DNA of 64,000 bases from Hypomesus transpacificus (GCF_021917145.1 NC_061075.1:2959038-3023037), one strand, 5' to 3'; counted from the first letter of the stretch, positions 42,970 to 58,505 are shown. Translations and numbers: made by a program. The notes: generated by a model from the sequence alone, not told the origin.

Positions 42970-43269
42970 GTTCTTGTATCCATCTCTCGCTTAATTTCTC
43001 TTTGTGTCTCTCGTTCTCACATCCCTCTCTCGACAGCCCTCCTCCTCCTCCTGTTCCCTGGCATGACCCAGGGACCCACAGAAAGGTCTGAGTGCTCCAG
43101 CGCCAAGCTGAGATCCACGCTGGTAGAGCAAGCTGCCAGTAACCCGAGTCTTTTTCCAGGATCCAGACTGTCATTAAAACGTAAAGGCCAGAAGAGAGAG
43201 TAGTAGCAAACTGAAGTCTGTGGGCTTTGGAAAGGCTTGGGTGACTAGAGGCATCAGCTCAGCCAGCCT

Positions 43270-43438
43270 CTCTGTCTCTCTCTGTCCGTCTCTCTCTGTC
43301 CGTCTTTCTCTGTCCGTCTCTCTCTGTCCGTCTCTCTCTGTCCGTCTCTCTCTGTCCGTCTCTCTCTGTCCGTCTCTCTCTGTCCGTCTCTCTCTGTCCG
43401 TCTCTCTCTGTCCGTCTCTCTCTGTCCGTCTCTCTCTA
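43270..43438 (+). repeat. 14-bp minisatellite (TCTCTCTCTGTCCG)
   Basis: About 12 nearly perfect units of TCTCTCTCTGTCCG with one TTTCTC variant. Confidence 0.93.
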
Positions 43439-44644
43439 GCTCTCTCTCTGGCTCTCAACCAGCTGTTTTCTGCAGCCCAGACAGGCCTCACACAGTCTCT
43501 CCTACTCCCACAACAAACCAAGTTAGACAAAATGCTCTAAATGGTAAAGAGCTTCTCTTAAATCGGAACCTCCATTTCCCTGAGGGAGAGGCTGCGTGTC
43601 GAGGTGTATTAATCGAGCATGGTTGCGCTCCGGTGACAGGACAGGAGATGGATGCTGGTCCCAGATTGGAGGTTTGTTTGCACAGAGGAACGACTTGGCA
43701 GGTTGGGCACTTAAAACTCAAGCTTGACAACATCCATTTCCCCGGGAGGACACAGGGCCTTCTGTGAACACACAATCCATCTCCTCCTCCTCCGGGACTT
43801 GTTTAGTTATGTACGTTCCCATGTATGGGAATACAGAGAATTAGCAAAAACAGCGTCTCCCCAAAGGAAACGGAATGATCCGGCAGCAGATGCAGTTGAC
43901 TCATCGTGAGAGTTCAGGGCTGTCAGCTGACAACACGCGCCGCAAATCATGTTTCTCAATCCAGCTCTCTGACAGTACAGACCCCCCACCCCAGAGAACC
44001 AAACAGGCCAACAGTCATGAAATATGAACTAGCTTCATGCTCAAGCCTGTGCAACATCCCCCTCTCTGCCCCCCCCCCCCTCCCCTCCCTCCAGCCCTGT
44101 CCTGGAGGAGACTGTGTCTCAGCACTTCTCAGCGTGAGGGTGACAGAGGTGTGAGATTAGACACCTGCTGATTCCTGGAGGTTTCCACCCCGAGGCCTGA
44201 CAGCACAACTGGATCTGCTGCAGAAAAACCAGCCAGTCAGGCAGCCAGCCAGCAAGACCACCAGTCCAGCAAACTTGCCAGCCAGCTAACCCAGCCAAGC
44301 CAACTAAACAAGCTAGCCTGCCTTCCAACAAACCAGCCAGCCAGGTAATCAGCCGGCCAGCTGAGCTAAACTGCCCGCCTGTCCTGCAAGTACAGACCTG
44401 ATCCCTGTCTTCCTGTTCGGGGGCAGCTCTGTAATTACCCCTCCGACATTCCTCAAGCTACGCTAGTCGGCCCGGAGCGCTCGCTCTGTTTATCCAACAC
44501 CCGGCAGACGCCATAAGATCATGTGTAACCGTAACCGCTGGCAACCGTGACAACAGACAGGGGATTTTAGTGTCCAGGTCCAGCGAAGCATAACGGACCT
44601 CGGCGATTAAGGAGAGACAACCGAAACACTGACTTTGTACATAA

Positions 44645-44765
44645 TATATTCATTTAGCTGATTATTTTATTCAAAGAGACATACAGTACCGGGAGAGATT
44701 TGAACCTCGAACCCGCGACTTCTTGATCTGCATTCAAATGCTCTAACCACTGAGCAATACCCTCT
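44645..44765 (-). mobile_element. tRNA-like SINE (family B)
   Basis: On the minus strand, GCTCAGTGGTTAGAGCAT (A-box-like) is followed by GATCAAGAAGTCGCGGGTTC and GGTTCAAATCT (B-box-like), ending in CAGCTAAATGAATAT. It resembles a tRNA but lacks a sound cloverleaf and carries the SINE tail. It lies in the inferred ENC 3' UTR intron. Confidence 0.65.
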
Positions 44766-45255
44766 CTGTGAGCTGAGCTGTACCCTCCCCAAACAGCAGA
44801 TGTAGACTCATTACAGTGTTTCTGTGTGGGTGGGTACTTAGAGAACATGAATCAGAGGAGAGATCTCAGTTGCCTGTCAACGGGTCTGCAGAACTCCCCT
44901 ACGGTCTGCAGGGACGGACAGGGCTTTTGGCCAATAGTAGCTCCTACACTTTAATAGCCATACTCTGAGCTGGGCCTTTGTAGGGAATACAATGGAGCCA
45001 AAGCTGGACACCGGCTGCGTCTCCTGTCCGTGATTAATAACACTGCTGGGAGGATTCAGAAGAGACACATATGGTTCTCATTCTCCACTCGCCTTTCCGT
45101 TTCACTGCCTCCATGGCTCATGAGATATACATAAGGGTTGAGCTTCCGACTCAAATCAATAGAGGAATATATTAAACCCCACCTCAACAGACCCGATAGG
45201 ACCAGAGGAGTCTTGACGGTACTCACCAGTGACCGCTACCAGCCCTCGTGACTCG

Positions 45256-47025
45256 CTAAGCCGAGAGGTACTTCCAGGTGCTGACGAAGGCGGTGGGGAT
45301 GAGGGAGTAGGGGACGCTGGTCACGCTGTCCCAGGTGTCCGTCGAGGGGTCGTAACAGTCCAGGGTCTTACACCTCTGCGCCCCGAAGTAGCCCCCGACA
45401 ACGTAGAGGCGGTTTCCAGAAGCTACCGCGTGGCAGCTGATCCTCTTGGCCGTCACGTCGCCGAACTTGGACCACTGGTACGTCTCGCTGTTGAAGCGGT
45501 AGGCCGAGCTGGCCGAGAACTCCGTGTCGCCGCCGATCACGACCACATGGTTCCCGACGACCGCCGCCGCCGTGTAGCGCCACAGCTGCGGGCACGACGC
45601 CGGCACAGTCCACCGGTTCTCGCCCGGGTCGTAGCACTGCACCTTGGGGAGCTTGTCTCTGTTGACGCTGGTGCCCCCGAAGGCAAACAGCTTGTTCTTG
45701 GCGCCGACCACCGCCGCGTTGCTAACGCCTTCTCGGAGAGGAGCGACCAGCGTCCACTTGTTGGTCTGCGGGTCGTACTGCTCCACCTGTTTGAGGGACA
45801 CAGACGGCGACGCTGGGAAGGAGCCCGCCAGAGAGGTGTGGCCCCCCACCACGTACAGGACGTGGTCGAGTTCGGCGGCCCCGTGGCCGAAGCGGGCGAC
45901 CAGCATGGGCGCGGCTTTGGACCACTCGTCGTGCAGCGTGTCGTACACCCACACGTCCTTGGAGGCGCCGTTCTCGGAGCCCCGCCCCCCCGTCACGTAG
46001 ACCTTGCAGCCGATGGCGCAGGCGCTGCACTCCTTGCGCGGGCTGGGAATGTCCGTCTTGGGCGTGATCTCCTTGGTCTTGTGGTCGATCATGTACACCT
46101 TGTCGCACATGAAGGTCTGGCCGCCCAGGAGGAGCAGGGCCTGGTTCACCTTGCGAGGCCGGGCGCAGAAGCCCGTGACGATGCCGTCGTTCTGCAGGAG
46201 CCTCATCTTGCAGCGCACCGCGTCCTCCACGATCTCCCGGCCCACCTTGTGGCCCATGACCAGCTCCTCCGACGCCACGTTCTTCAGCAGGTAGCTCTCG
46301 GGCAACAGCGCCAGGCGCACGCAGCGCAGGAGCTCCGGGAGGTCGGCGCTCCGCCGCTCGCCGTCCGCCTTCACCCAGTCGATGACGGCCTCGTACGCCA
46401 GGCTCTCGTCCTCCACCTCCAGCTCCTCGCTGAAGATCAGCTCCTGGAGCTTGTCCTTGGGCAGGCTGAGGAAGTCCTCCGTGCCGTGGAGGGCGGCGAA
46501 GTTGGCCAGGCACATCCGCCAGGAGAGCTCGTAGAGCCGCTGGCACTGGTGGGCGTCCGACAGCAGCATCATGCCCAGGCAGTTGGACGGGTGCAGGTTC
46601 TTCTCCAGGAAGTCAGCCGAGGCGTCGCGGATGTCGTGGAACTGGAGCATGTCGCCGGCTTCCAGCAGCGACTCGGCGTTCTCCTCGTTGATGAGGACGC
46701 GGGCCGAGTAGGCGTAGTCCAGCAGGAGCTCCAGCACCTCCGGGTGGAGGGAGTCGTGGAAGTTGACCTCGGCGTCGCGGCTCTCCCTCAGGCCTCCGTT
46801 GAACATGGCCTCGAAGTAGCGGCTGCAGGAGGCCAGCACGGCGCGGTGGCAGGGGAAGGAGCGGTTGCCGGCGCGCAGCACCACGTCGGTGAAGACGCGG
46901 CGCTTGCGGAGCAGGTTGAGCTGCGTCAGCAGGCTGTCGGCGTGGGACGTCTTGTGGAAGAGGTGGATGTTCATGGAGCCAGAGCTGGAGCGGGACTTGC
47001 GGTTCTCGTGGTTGCTCACAGACAT
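45256..47025 (-). CDS. enc3: ENC-family BTB-BACK-Kelch protein (enc3-like), single coding exon
   Basis: Kelch-like adaptor of the ectodermal-neural cortex family. Such proteins use the BTB/BACK part to bind Cullin-3 and the Kelch propeller to bind substrates. The protein is 589 aa, exactly the family length. It begins MSVSNHENRKSRSSSGSMNI. The BTB domain is about residues 35-145 (RVFTDVVLRAGNRSFPCHRA) and BACK about 150-255. Six Kelch repeats cover about 295-580, with GG doublets in VTGGRGSENG, VVGGHTSLAG, FGGTS, IGGDTEF and VVGGYFG. The C-terminus is SLIPTAFVSTWKYLSA. Residues are mixed between ENC1 (NKWTLVAPLREGVSNAAVV) and KLHL25/ENC2 (SMN, HTSLAG). This mix and linkage to bivm favour the fish paralog ENC3, but the paralog is not settled. 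Codons are very G/C-rich at the third position. An acceptor CCCAG ends one base before the ATG, and a donor lies 28 nt past the stop, so the CDS exon is flanked by UTR introns. Confidence 0.95.
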   Translation of the reverse strand: MSVSNHENRKSRSSSGSMNIHLFHKTSHADSLLTQLNLLRKRRVFTDVVLRAGNRSFPCHRAVLASCSRYFEAMFNGGLRESRDAEVNFHDSLHPEVLELLLDYAYSARVLINEENAESLLEAGDMLQFHDIRDASADFLEKNLHPSNCLGMMLLSDAHQCQRLYELSWRMCLANFAALHGTEDFLSLPKDKLQELIFSEELEVEDESLAYEAVIDWVKADGERRSADLPELLRCVRLALLPESYLLKNVASEELVMGHKVGREIVEDAVRCKMRLLQNDGIVTGFCARPRKVNQALLLLGGQTFMCDKVYMIDHKTKEITPKTDIPSPRKECSACAIGCKVYVTGGRGSENGASKDVWVYDTLHDEWSKAAPMLVARFGHGAAELDHVLYVVGGHTSLAGSFPASPSVSLKQVEQYDPQTNKWTLVAPLREGVSNAAVVGAKNKLFAFGGTSVNRDKLPKVQCYDPGENRWTVPASCPQLWRYTAAAVVGNHVVVIGGDTEFSASSAYRFNSETYQWSKFGDVTAKRISCHAVASGNRLYVVGGYFGAQRCKTLDCYDPSTDTWDSVTSVPYSLIPTAFVSTWKYLSA

Positions 47026-47026
47026 C

Positions 47027-48395
47027 CTGGGACCTTCGCAAAATACAAAAAACAACAATGAATAATTCATAGGAGCCGGGTAGATTTTAGCGGTTGGTAC
47101 AATGGGTGGCTTGTGTGATGTAATGGGAATGGAAAAGCTGCAACAGTAGTTTGCTGCAGCTATTAAAGTCTAAGAAACACTCCACATAATAGGCTGTACT
47201 TCCGGTCAAAAGCCGTAAAATATGAACGTTAGTATTGGGTGAGATTTAAATTGTTGAGTCATGTGCCTGTGATCTGGAATTGGTTGAACATAGGCAACAC
47301 AGCAGCTATAAACCCTGAATCTTATCAGAAGGCTCGGCGAAACAGGAAATGGACTTTGGACTCGGGCAGAGATGAAAGAAGTCCTGATAAGCGCTGTTCA
47401 GTAACAAGCGCTGATGGTATGTACACAGTCGCTTTGGCAGGTAATTTCTCAAATAAGATAGCACCTTAAAATCGAGTGCTGATTTCAAAACTCATAAGAG
47501 GTTCATTTGAGTGATTGATGGTGATGAGTAAAAGCACCTGGGTATGTACAGAACACCCCCTTCCTTGACCTTTATCCGCATTTCCAATTTATGAATCACA
47601 CTGTCAAACTTTTGCTTGGCTAGCACTCGTTTGACGGTGCCTAAAGCAAAGCTTTGATGATCCTGTGTAAAATCTGACACCTCCCCGAACAAGTGCTTAA
47701 AGGCCAAATAATGTGCTGTAGGAATTGTGCAATATAGAAGAAAGTATGATATGCATTTGATTAACTTCACCCTGTGTAATCGAATTACAAATCTCACTCT
47801 GCTACATAACTTCAAACATATCGCTTTCTATAAAACCACTTTCTATAAAACCATTTTTAAGTACGTTTGAAAATGTGACTTGTACAAAAATAATGGACAA
47901 AATAAACTGAGACTACTAAAACATTTATGTATTTTTTAAGTATGATGCATTTATCAATTATAATTTACGGGTTTGGACAAGAAGACTGAAAGGTGAGACT
48001 TCCGAGAGGGGATCGGAATACTAAAAGGCGTGAAATCTAATTCGTTCGGTGCAGTAAATGTACACCGTGTCAAGCATGCTTGAGCTCAGTTTTCTTCCGA
48101 ACTTAGCCAGGCAAACATCCACGACAACAATTGCAAGGGCTGGATCAAAGGATCGGATGTAAGCTTCAACTAGTAACATTTCGGAAGCATCAAAGAACGT
48201 ATCTGAGCGATCGATAGCCTTCTAAATCATCATCTTCCTTACCTTAATCGTCTTCAACTAGCGTAGCAAAGCAGAAACCCAATAAGTCACCGATGGATGG
48301 AATTCAAACTTCTGCAGCAGTTGTTTTGTTCACACTGTCGCTAAAATGACTTTCATCTGAAGAAAACAAAATTCAAGCTGTTTTTTAAATCTTAC
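47027..48395. other. enc3: Inferred 5' UTR intron of the ENC-family gene
   Basis: A/T-rich sequence between the acceptor next to the ENC start codon and the donor at 48395. No separate gene or repeat family is evident. Confidence 0.4.
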
Positions 48396-48600
48396 CAAGT
48401 TTGAAAATTGGTGACCCATCTGTTTCGTTCGTGTTTGCGATCTGACAGTAAACGCGAATATTCGCTAAGCTCTTCGTAGACATTCAATTGCCAAGCACGT
48501 TCTTGGAGCGTGGTGGAACCGTGAATGTTGTGCGCGCTACTCCGTGCAGTCTTGCTCCAGCTCGCTCCTCCTACTCAGCTGTGTTCCCGTGCAGTTGTGT
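48396..48600 (-). other. enc3: Inferred 5' UTR exon and promoter area of the ENC-family gene
   Basis: On the minus strand a good donor (CAAACTTG then GTAAGA) ends a candidate non-coding exon at 48396. The acceptor would be CCCAG at 47027-47028, one base before the start codon, giving a 1.4-kb 5' UTR intron. The area has CpG-containing sequence and an inverted CCAAT (ATTGG) near 48.6 kb. A second possible donor (AAGGTAAGG) lies near 48240. The start site is not determinable from sequence. Confidence 0.4.
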
Positions 48601-49416
48601 CCAATAGTGTCTTGGACAATTACCGAGGGGGGAAAACGGTTTATTTGAGCAATTAGTGTGATTCAGCTTGGGTCCATAGATCTTTTTTTTTTGTTTATGT
48701 ATCGGGCATAGACAAAGACAAATCCCAGTGGGAATTTGAGTCTAAGTCAGCGCAGTATGTGTAGGCCTATCCTCTCTGAATCCTCCTACACCCACTATCC
48801 TATTGTTATATCGATACAATTCCCCGTAGGCTTCTAGCAGGTGGGCTAATTATGTTGTCGGAGATGGGTGGGTTTCGTTCAACGGTGTTGCTATAATGTA
48901 CCAAACCCTATCAAACCCTTAACCCTAAGGCCTGTGGTCACACAGTAAGTCACAATAACCCAGCTGATGCAGAACAAGAAAAGAGCAACAGTTAAGGCGT
49001 CAACTCCCATACAAAATGATTGAGACCGTAAAAAAACGGATAATTTTGGAATGTGCGATGCTAGAGTCTCATGTACTCAAAATCGTGACGAAATAGATTG
49101 AACTCTCTTATTCCAGTCCCTCTTCATAAACGCACACAGACATAGTGCCATCTAGTGGTAAGAAGGGGACGTACATACGAAACTTTTCCAACACCAAGAA
49201 CGGCGCATGAATTTGTTCTGAGACTTTTACTTTGAAAAAAACATGGAGACGGAAGTGCATTTTGTCATGGATGCCTGAGACCTGTGCAAAGGTGGCTGGA
49301 CCATAAAATATCTGGACTTTAGACTTCTTTAAAAGACCTGTGCTGCGCATTGGGCGTTGCCCTTGCGGGAGTAGGGTTATATTCCAACAAGTTGCTTATT
49401 CAGTCGGCCAGTGACC
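48601..49416. other. Shared upstream region of ENC and methyltransferase genes
   Basis: About 800 bp lies between the inferred ENC first exon (minus) and the methyltransferase start codon (plus). Its divergent layout could allow shared control. No TATA box is obvious. A GCCATCTAGTGG motif at 49147 resembles a CTCF core. Confidence 0.35.
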
Positions 49417-51880
49417 ATGGCGTTTCATCTTAAATCGGTCAGTGGTGGACCACTTGTTTTGGATGGAGGCCTGGCAACTGAGCTGGAAGCAACAGGTTTG
49501 AAATTGCAGGTAAGGTGTCTCAAAAAAAGATGATCTATATCTGACGTGATAATTTCGGATGTATTCGTTCTACCTTGGTTCAACTGGGAGTTAATGCAAG
49601 CAGGGCAATTTACATAATTCTGAATGTTGTTTTTGCACAGGGGGATCCTTTGTGGAGTGCAAGAATATTGCATACTAACCCACAGGCTGTAAAAGATGCT
49701 CATTCTAGGTAAGTTTAAGACAAAACCTTCGTCTTTACAGTTTGATTTTGCTTTGTTTCAAAGCATCTGCTCAATGAGATCTGCTGAACACGACATTACA
49801 TATTTGACCTGAAGTGATACGCATGAACCACACATTCTTCTCATTCGTCTCGCATTCAGATTCCTCTGCAGTGGAGCAGACGTTATCACCACGGCCACTT
49901 ACCAAGCTAGCATACAGGGATTTATCACTCACCTGGGCATGAACTCTGAACAGGCGGGGGAACTGCTCATGTCAGGAGTACGTCTGGCCAGAGAGGCGGT
50001 GCAACAGTTCACAACAGACAACCCTTCACCTGGTGAGGTTCACGGCACAGTTAATTCCTCACCATTGAAGAAGCCTAGCACTGTGCACTGCCAAAGTGGT
50101 CTGGGTTAGCCAGGCTGTAAAAACAGCAATTACTACAGTAGGCCACATGACGCAAGGGTGTCGGTTTGGTTTGAATATTGGTAGGGACAAGCATGTTCTA
50201 TAGTCATATGCTAACTACCCATGCGCTGCGTTTAATTATTGGTAGGGGCATTTCTATGGCATGCTATGACTCTGCAGCTGCTAGTGCAGGAGAACAGCTG
50301 AAGGTCAAGGAGAGAATCTGGGTCGATGTCAGCCGAACGTTCTGGTTTGTCTTCCTCAGAGCGGCAGGTTCCTCTGGTGGCGGGCTCAGTCGGGCCGTAC
50401 GGCGCTTATCTCCATGACGGTTCCGAGTACACAGGAGTTTACGCGGAGGAGATGAGTGTTGAGGTGAGCGGCTGGGAGACCGACAGTAACATATTGACGT
50501 AACGATAAGACGTTAATAACAAGACAGGAGAGAAGGAGAGTGAGAGTGAGAGTGAGAGAGAGAGAGGGAGGGAGGGGGAGAGGAGAGAGAAAGGGGGAGA
50601 GAGAGAGAGAGAGAGAGAGAGAGGGGGAGAGGGGAGAGAGGAGAGAGAGGGGGAGAGGGGGAGAGAGGGTGAAGAAAACACTTACCCAAAGGTGATGAAG
50701 GGGTAATTACACCTGAAAGCACATACCCTCTCCTGCCCTTACCTCCCCTCACCCCTAGGAGCTGAAAGCTTGGCATCGGCCTCAGATTCAGTGCCTGGTT
50801 ACGGCGGGGGCCGACCTGGTCGCCATGGAAACCATCCCAAGCGTCAAAGAGGCCGAGGCTCTGGTGGAGCTTCTCCGAGAGTTTCCGAGCGCCGCGGCCT
50901 GGCTCTCGTTCTCCTGTAAGGTACTCGCCGCCGCTGTGGATAACGAGCTACAAGTTGCCATGACGAGGGACATGGCTGATTTGTATATCACAATCACATG
51001 TGTAACCGCTTCCCCTCAGGACGAGAGGTGTGTGTCCGACGGCAGACGGTTCACAGAGGCCGTCCAGGTGGCCAGCAGGTCCAAGCAGGTGGTGGGCGTG
51101 GGGGTGAACTGCTGCCCTCCTGGCCTGGTCACACCCCTGCTAGCCTCGGCTGTGACCCAGAAGACCCCAGACTTTGGCTGGGTGGCCTACCCCAACAGTG
51201 GGGAGGGGTGGGATGTGGAGTCTGGGTGAGGCTGACAGAAATAAAAGAATCTCCCATCACACCCAACCCACGTCTGGCAAGACTGGATATCAGCCCTTCT
51301 CAACCCTGGTCCTCGGGACCCCCTGGCCTACATGGTTTAGATGTTTCCCTCTTCCGACATACCTGGGTCCAATGAAAGCTCATGTTCAAGCTTAGCCGAA
51401 GCCTGATGAAGGCCCAATCATTTGAATCAACCATCTAAAACATGCAGGGCAGGGGGTCCCGAGGACCAGGATTGAGAAAGGCTACTGTAGATAGAACATT
51501 CATGTTCATCAGACCTTTTAACTGATTCTCATGTCAAGGTGGAGGCCTTCGGAAAACATTGTGCCCATAGCAGAGCTGTGTGTTGAGTGGATGACCCAGG
51601 GAGCGTCACTCATAGGTGAGCCATGCAGGGAGGGAACCACAGATCCATCGATGGATACACGCATCTTCTCTGGCAGAACTGAGCCGTGAGCGGGGGTGAC
51701 AGGAGAAAGAAACACTATAGCCTTAGGAATCCGATAGTACATTTCCTTGTTCACTGACCGTGTCCTGTGATTGGTTCTTCCACAGGAGGGTGTTGTCGTA
51801 TTCGCCCGGCCCAAATAGCAGAGCTGCGTCAACAGCTTTACAGAGGACTGGACACTCACAGGACAGCGCTGTGTGATTAA
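49417..51880 (+). CDS. Homocysteine S-methyltransferase-like enzyme (complete, 8 exons)
   Basis: Cytosolic zinc enzyme of the Pfam S-methyl-transferase family (BHMT/HMT/YagD-like), expected to move a methyl group from a sulfonium donor to homocysteine. Exons are 49417-49509, 49641-49708, 49860-50032, 50360-50463, 50759-50920, 51020-51225, 51539-51615 and 51786-51880. All have GT-AG borders and phases close, giving 325 aa. The start sits in a good context (GACCATGG). Family motifs are [12 protein letters not shown] (N-terminus), [57 protein letters not shown] and IGGCCRI. The likely zinc ligands are C231, C297 and C298, matching the NC...GGCC pattern. It is shorter than BHMT (about 406 aa) and lacks BHMT's C-terminal extension, so it belongs with the HMT/YbgG-like group found in fish. 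The natural methyl donor (S-methylmethionine, SAM or betaine) cannot be told from sequence. Head to head with the ENC gene and tail to tail with bivm. Confidence 0.93.
50518..50670 (+). repeat. (GA)n/GGGGGA purine tract
   Basis: Imperfect GAGAGA and GGGGGAGAG repeats fill much of intron 4 of the homocysteine methyltransferase-like gene. Confidence 0.85.
51291..51484. mobile_element. hAT-like foldback MITE in the methyltransferase gene
   Basis: Inverted ends start with CAGCCCTTCTCAACCCTGGT on the left. The complement of the right end reads TAGCCTTTCTCAATCCTGGT. They continue as a roughly 55-bp imperfect stem that includes CCTCGGGACCCCCTG and TTTAGATG. Flanks CTGGATAT and CTGTAGAT agree at 6 of 8 bases, fitting a decayed 8-bp hAT target duplication. 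It makes up most of the 313-bp intron 6. Confidence 0.75.
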
Positions 51881-52025
51881 AATGATGTGGAATATAACAG
51901 GCTGTAAACTCCATGCAGACATGCACCAGCTATATTTGACAATATTAATACAAACTTCCAACAGGCTTTTAAGGAAATTATAGTAATATAAATGCATTTA
52001 TATATTTTTTTGTCAATTTGTTGTC

Positions 52026-52031
52026 AATAAA
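52026..52031 (+). promoter_or_regulatory. Poly(A) signal of the methyltransferase-like gene
   Basis: AATAAA lies 146 nt after the stop codon on the plus strand. Cleavage is expected near 52045-52055. Confidence 0.7.
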
Positions 52032-52067
52032 GAATAACAATGATTCACAAATGTATAGAAATCTTAA

Positions 52068-52073
52068 TTTATT
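52068..52073 (-). promoter_or_regulatory. bivm: Candidate poly(A) signal of bivm
   Basis: AATAAA on the minus strand (TTTATT on plus), about 810 nt after the bivm stop codon. Cleavage is expected near 52045-52055, the same place as for the facing gene. Confidence 0.5.
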
Positions 52074-52880
52074 TATAAAACAAAAAAGGAGGCTTGACTA
52101 TGGTAGATTTACTGGAAAGACACATTTACAGCAAAGATTGGGCCAGTCAGCCCACCAGAGAGGTTTACAGTGGGGAGAGAAACCAACTACACACCAACTA
52201 CAGAAGCAAGCATGCAATCCTCTCCTCCTGCATCCCGACAAGGTCGAATATACCAATACATAGAAATACATCATAATTGATCCTATCATCCTGACCTCTT
52301 ACTTGACGTCCGTATACAAACGTAGCATTCTGGTTCTCTCTTTCAGTGTTCTAGAACAGATTGTCTTGGTATTGCACACCCCGGGGTTCACAAAGGGCCA
52401 ACACTGAATGTCGGCCGCTCAGTCATTAGTTTAAAAGACCTTTATAAAAAAGTCACTGTACTGTATATTCGTCCCGTTTAAAAACACACGCCTTTGACTT
52501 ATGTTTCCTAAACAGTAATGAATTAGGATAGTTCTTCCTTCGTTGTATATGCAACAATGTCAGACATTGAGATTAATAGTGGTTTTCTAAACACTACTAA
52601 ACGATTAAAAGCAATACACTATAAGGACTTATGAAGTGCATGGCACTTTATCAGTATCATTCTATCCTGCCCCTATGTAGCGACCCACAAAATCCATGTG
52701 CAGATAAGTAAAGTCTTGAAGGCCCTAGGAATGTAACCCATGGTTACGATAAGACCTTCCCCTCTATTTTGGTTTACATCATGATGTGGTAGCGCGTTCA
52801 AAACCTCTTGATCTAGAAAGCGACTCAGCAGCGTGGAGAACTCGGCATCCATCCATGCCGGCCGTGACGCCCAGCCGGCA

Positions 52881-57468
<4,588 letters not shown>

Positions 57469-58456
57469 TGAACGGAAAGCTAGGATGTTGAAAGAGAGAA
57501 TTGCAGCCGAACATTTTAGGAACGTGTGTTTACTGGCCGTCAACTCTGCAGAAGAGATTTGTTGATCAAAACAACAAATTGTGGAATCAAAACCCTCCAT
57601 CCTGTTATGGTATCAATAGGTGACTACACATCAACACGTTTAAAGGATGCAATTATTCAAGACAGCCTTGGTGGCAAACAACTTATAATAACGTAATCAT
57701 TATTGTTATTAAAGTGCACAGTAGTTGTCTATTAATAGGAATGTAACGTAAAGCAATTTAAACCTCACATCAAGAAACGGTTTATGGGCGGTGCACCTTT
57801 GCGTCTTTTGAGGAAGGGACGATTCTAAAGCGTTGTCTAGACCACCACTCATTATTCTAAAGCTAACAGGCATGTAAACAAAAACCGGCTAGCTAAAAAT
57901 TGTTACACAATTGGACTGTAATCATTTTTGCGACAACCATTACAAAATCTGACCTGTCAGCTCGATGAACACTGCTGGACTGTGGACAGCGATGGCTTGA
58001 GGTGTAATAATAACCATCAAACATTAATGCATGTCAAAAATCGAAGGTTTTGGTATGCATGTTACACATACCTTGCAACGGCCGCTGATATCACATCGAT
58101 AAAAATGTATATGAAATCCTACACATTCAACAAATGTGTATCCAGAGCTCTTAATGGAGATGATGAGTTGAGTTCCTGACCGCTTGGATCTTCTTCCGCT
58201 GCACGGCATTGACTGGGCTGTACCATTCCGTAAAACAGGGGTGTACAAAAATGTTTTCTCAAATACTCGCTTCACGTAAAAGAGGAAAACGTAAAATAAA
58301 TAACAAATGTAAATTGTATTCCAATTTTGAATATGCTACTGGATTTATCGTTTCATTCTATCTGATGTTATACAAATCTTAAACATGACTGTTGTGCCAG
58401 CTTAGTCAATCATTATAATGTCTAAACCAATCAGAGCGTGCCATTGTAGTTATGTA

Positions 58457-58505
<49 letters not shown>

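Larger units (their letters stand above)
40145..45227. other. enc3: Probable 3' UTR intron of the ENC-family gene
   Basis: Bounded by the donor just after the ENC coding exon and the acceptor at 40145-40146. It contains (CA)n at 41143-41168, a poly-C run at 42216-42236, (TC)n at 42909-42967, a 14-bp repeat at 43270-43438, CCAGCCAG repeats at 44230-44345 and one SINE. No coding exon was recognised. Confidence 0.45.

Noticed and set aside
44645-44765. tRNA gene
   Set aside because: The A- and B-box-like motifs are there, but the arms do not pair into a cloverleaf and a SINE tail follows. Similar copies elsewhere confirm a repeat.
45229-47061. 610-codon open frame on the plus strand opposite the whole ENC coding exon
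   Set aside because: It is a shadow produced by the high third-position G/C of the ENC gene. The product is low-complexity Val/Ala/Arg/Leu-rich and resembles no family, while the minus strand reads a complete conserved protein.
57469-57600. Upstream ATG at 57600 for bivm, adding 44 residues
   Set aside because: The family begins MPN(A/V)AE, which matches the ATG at 57468. The extra residues resemble nothing in the family.
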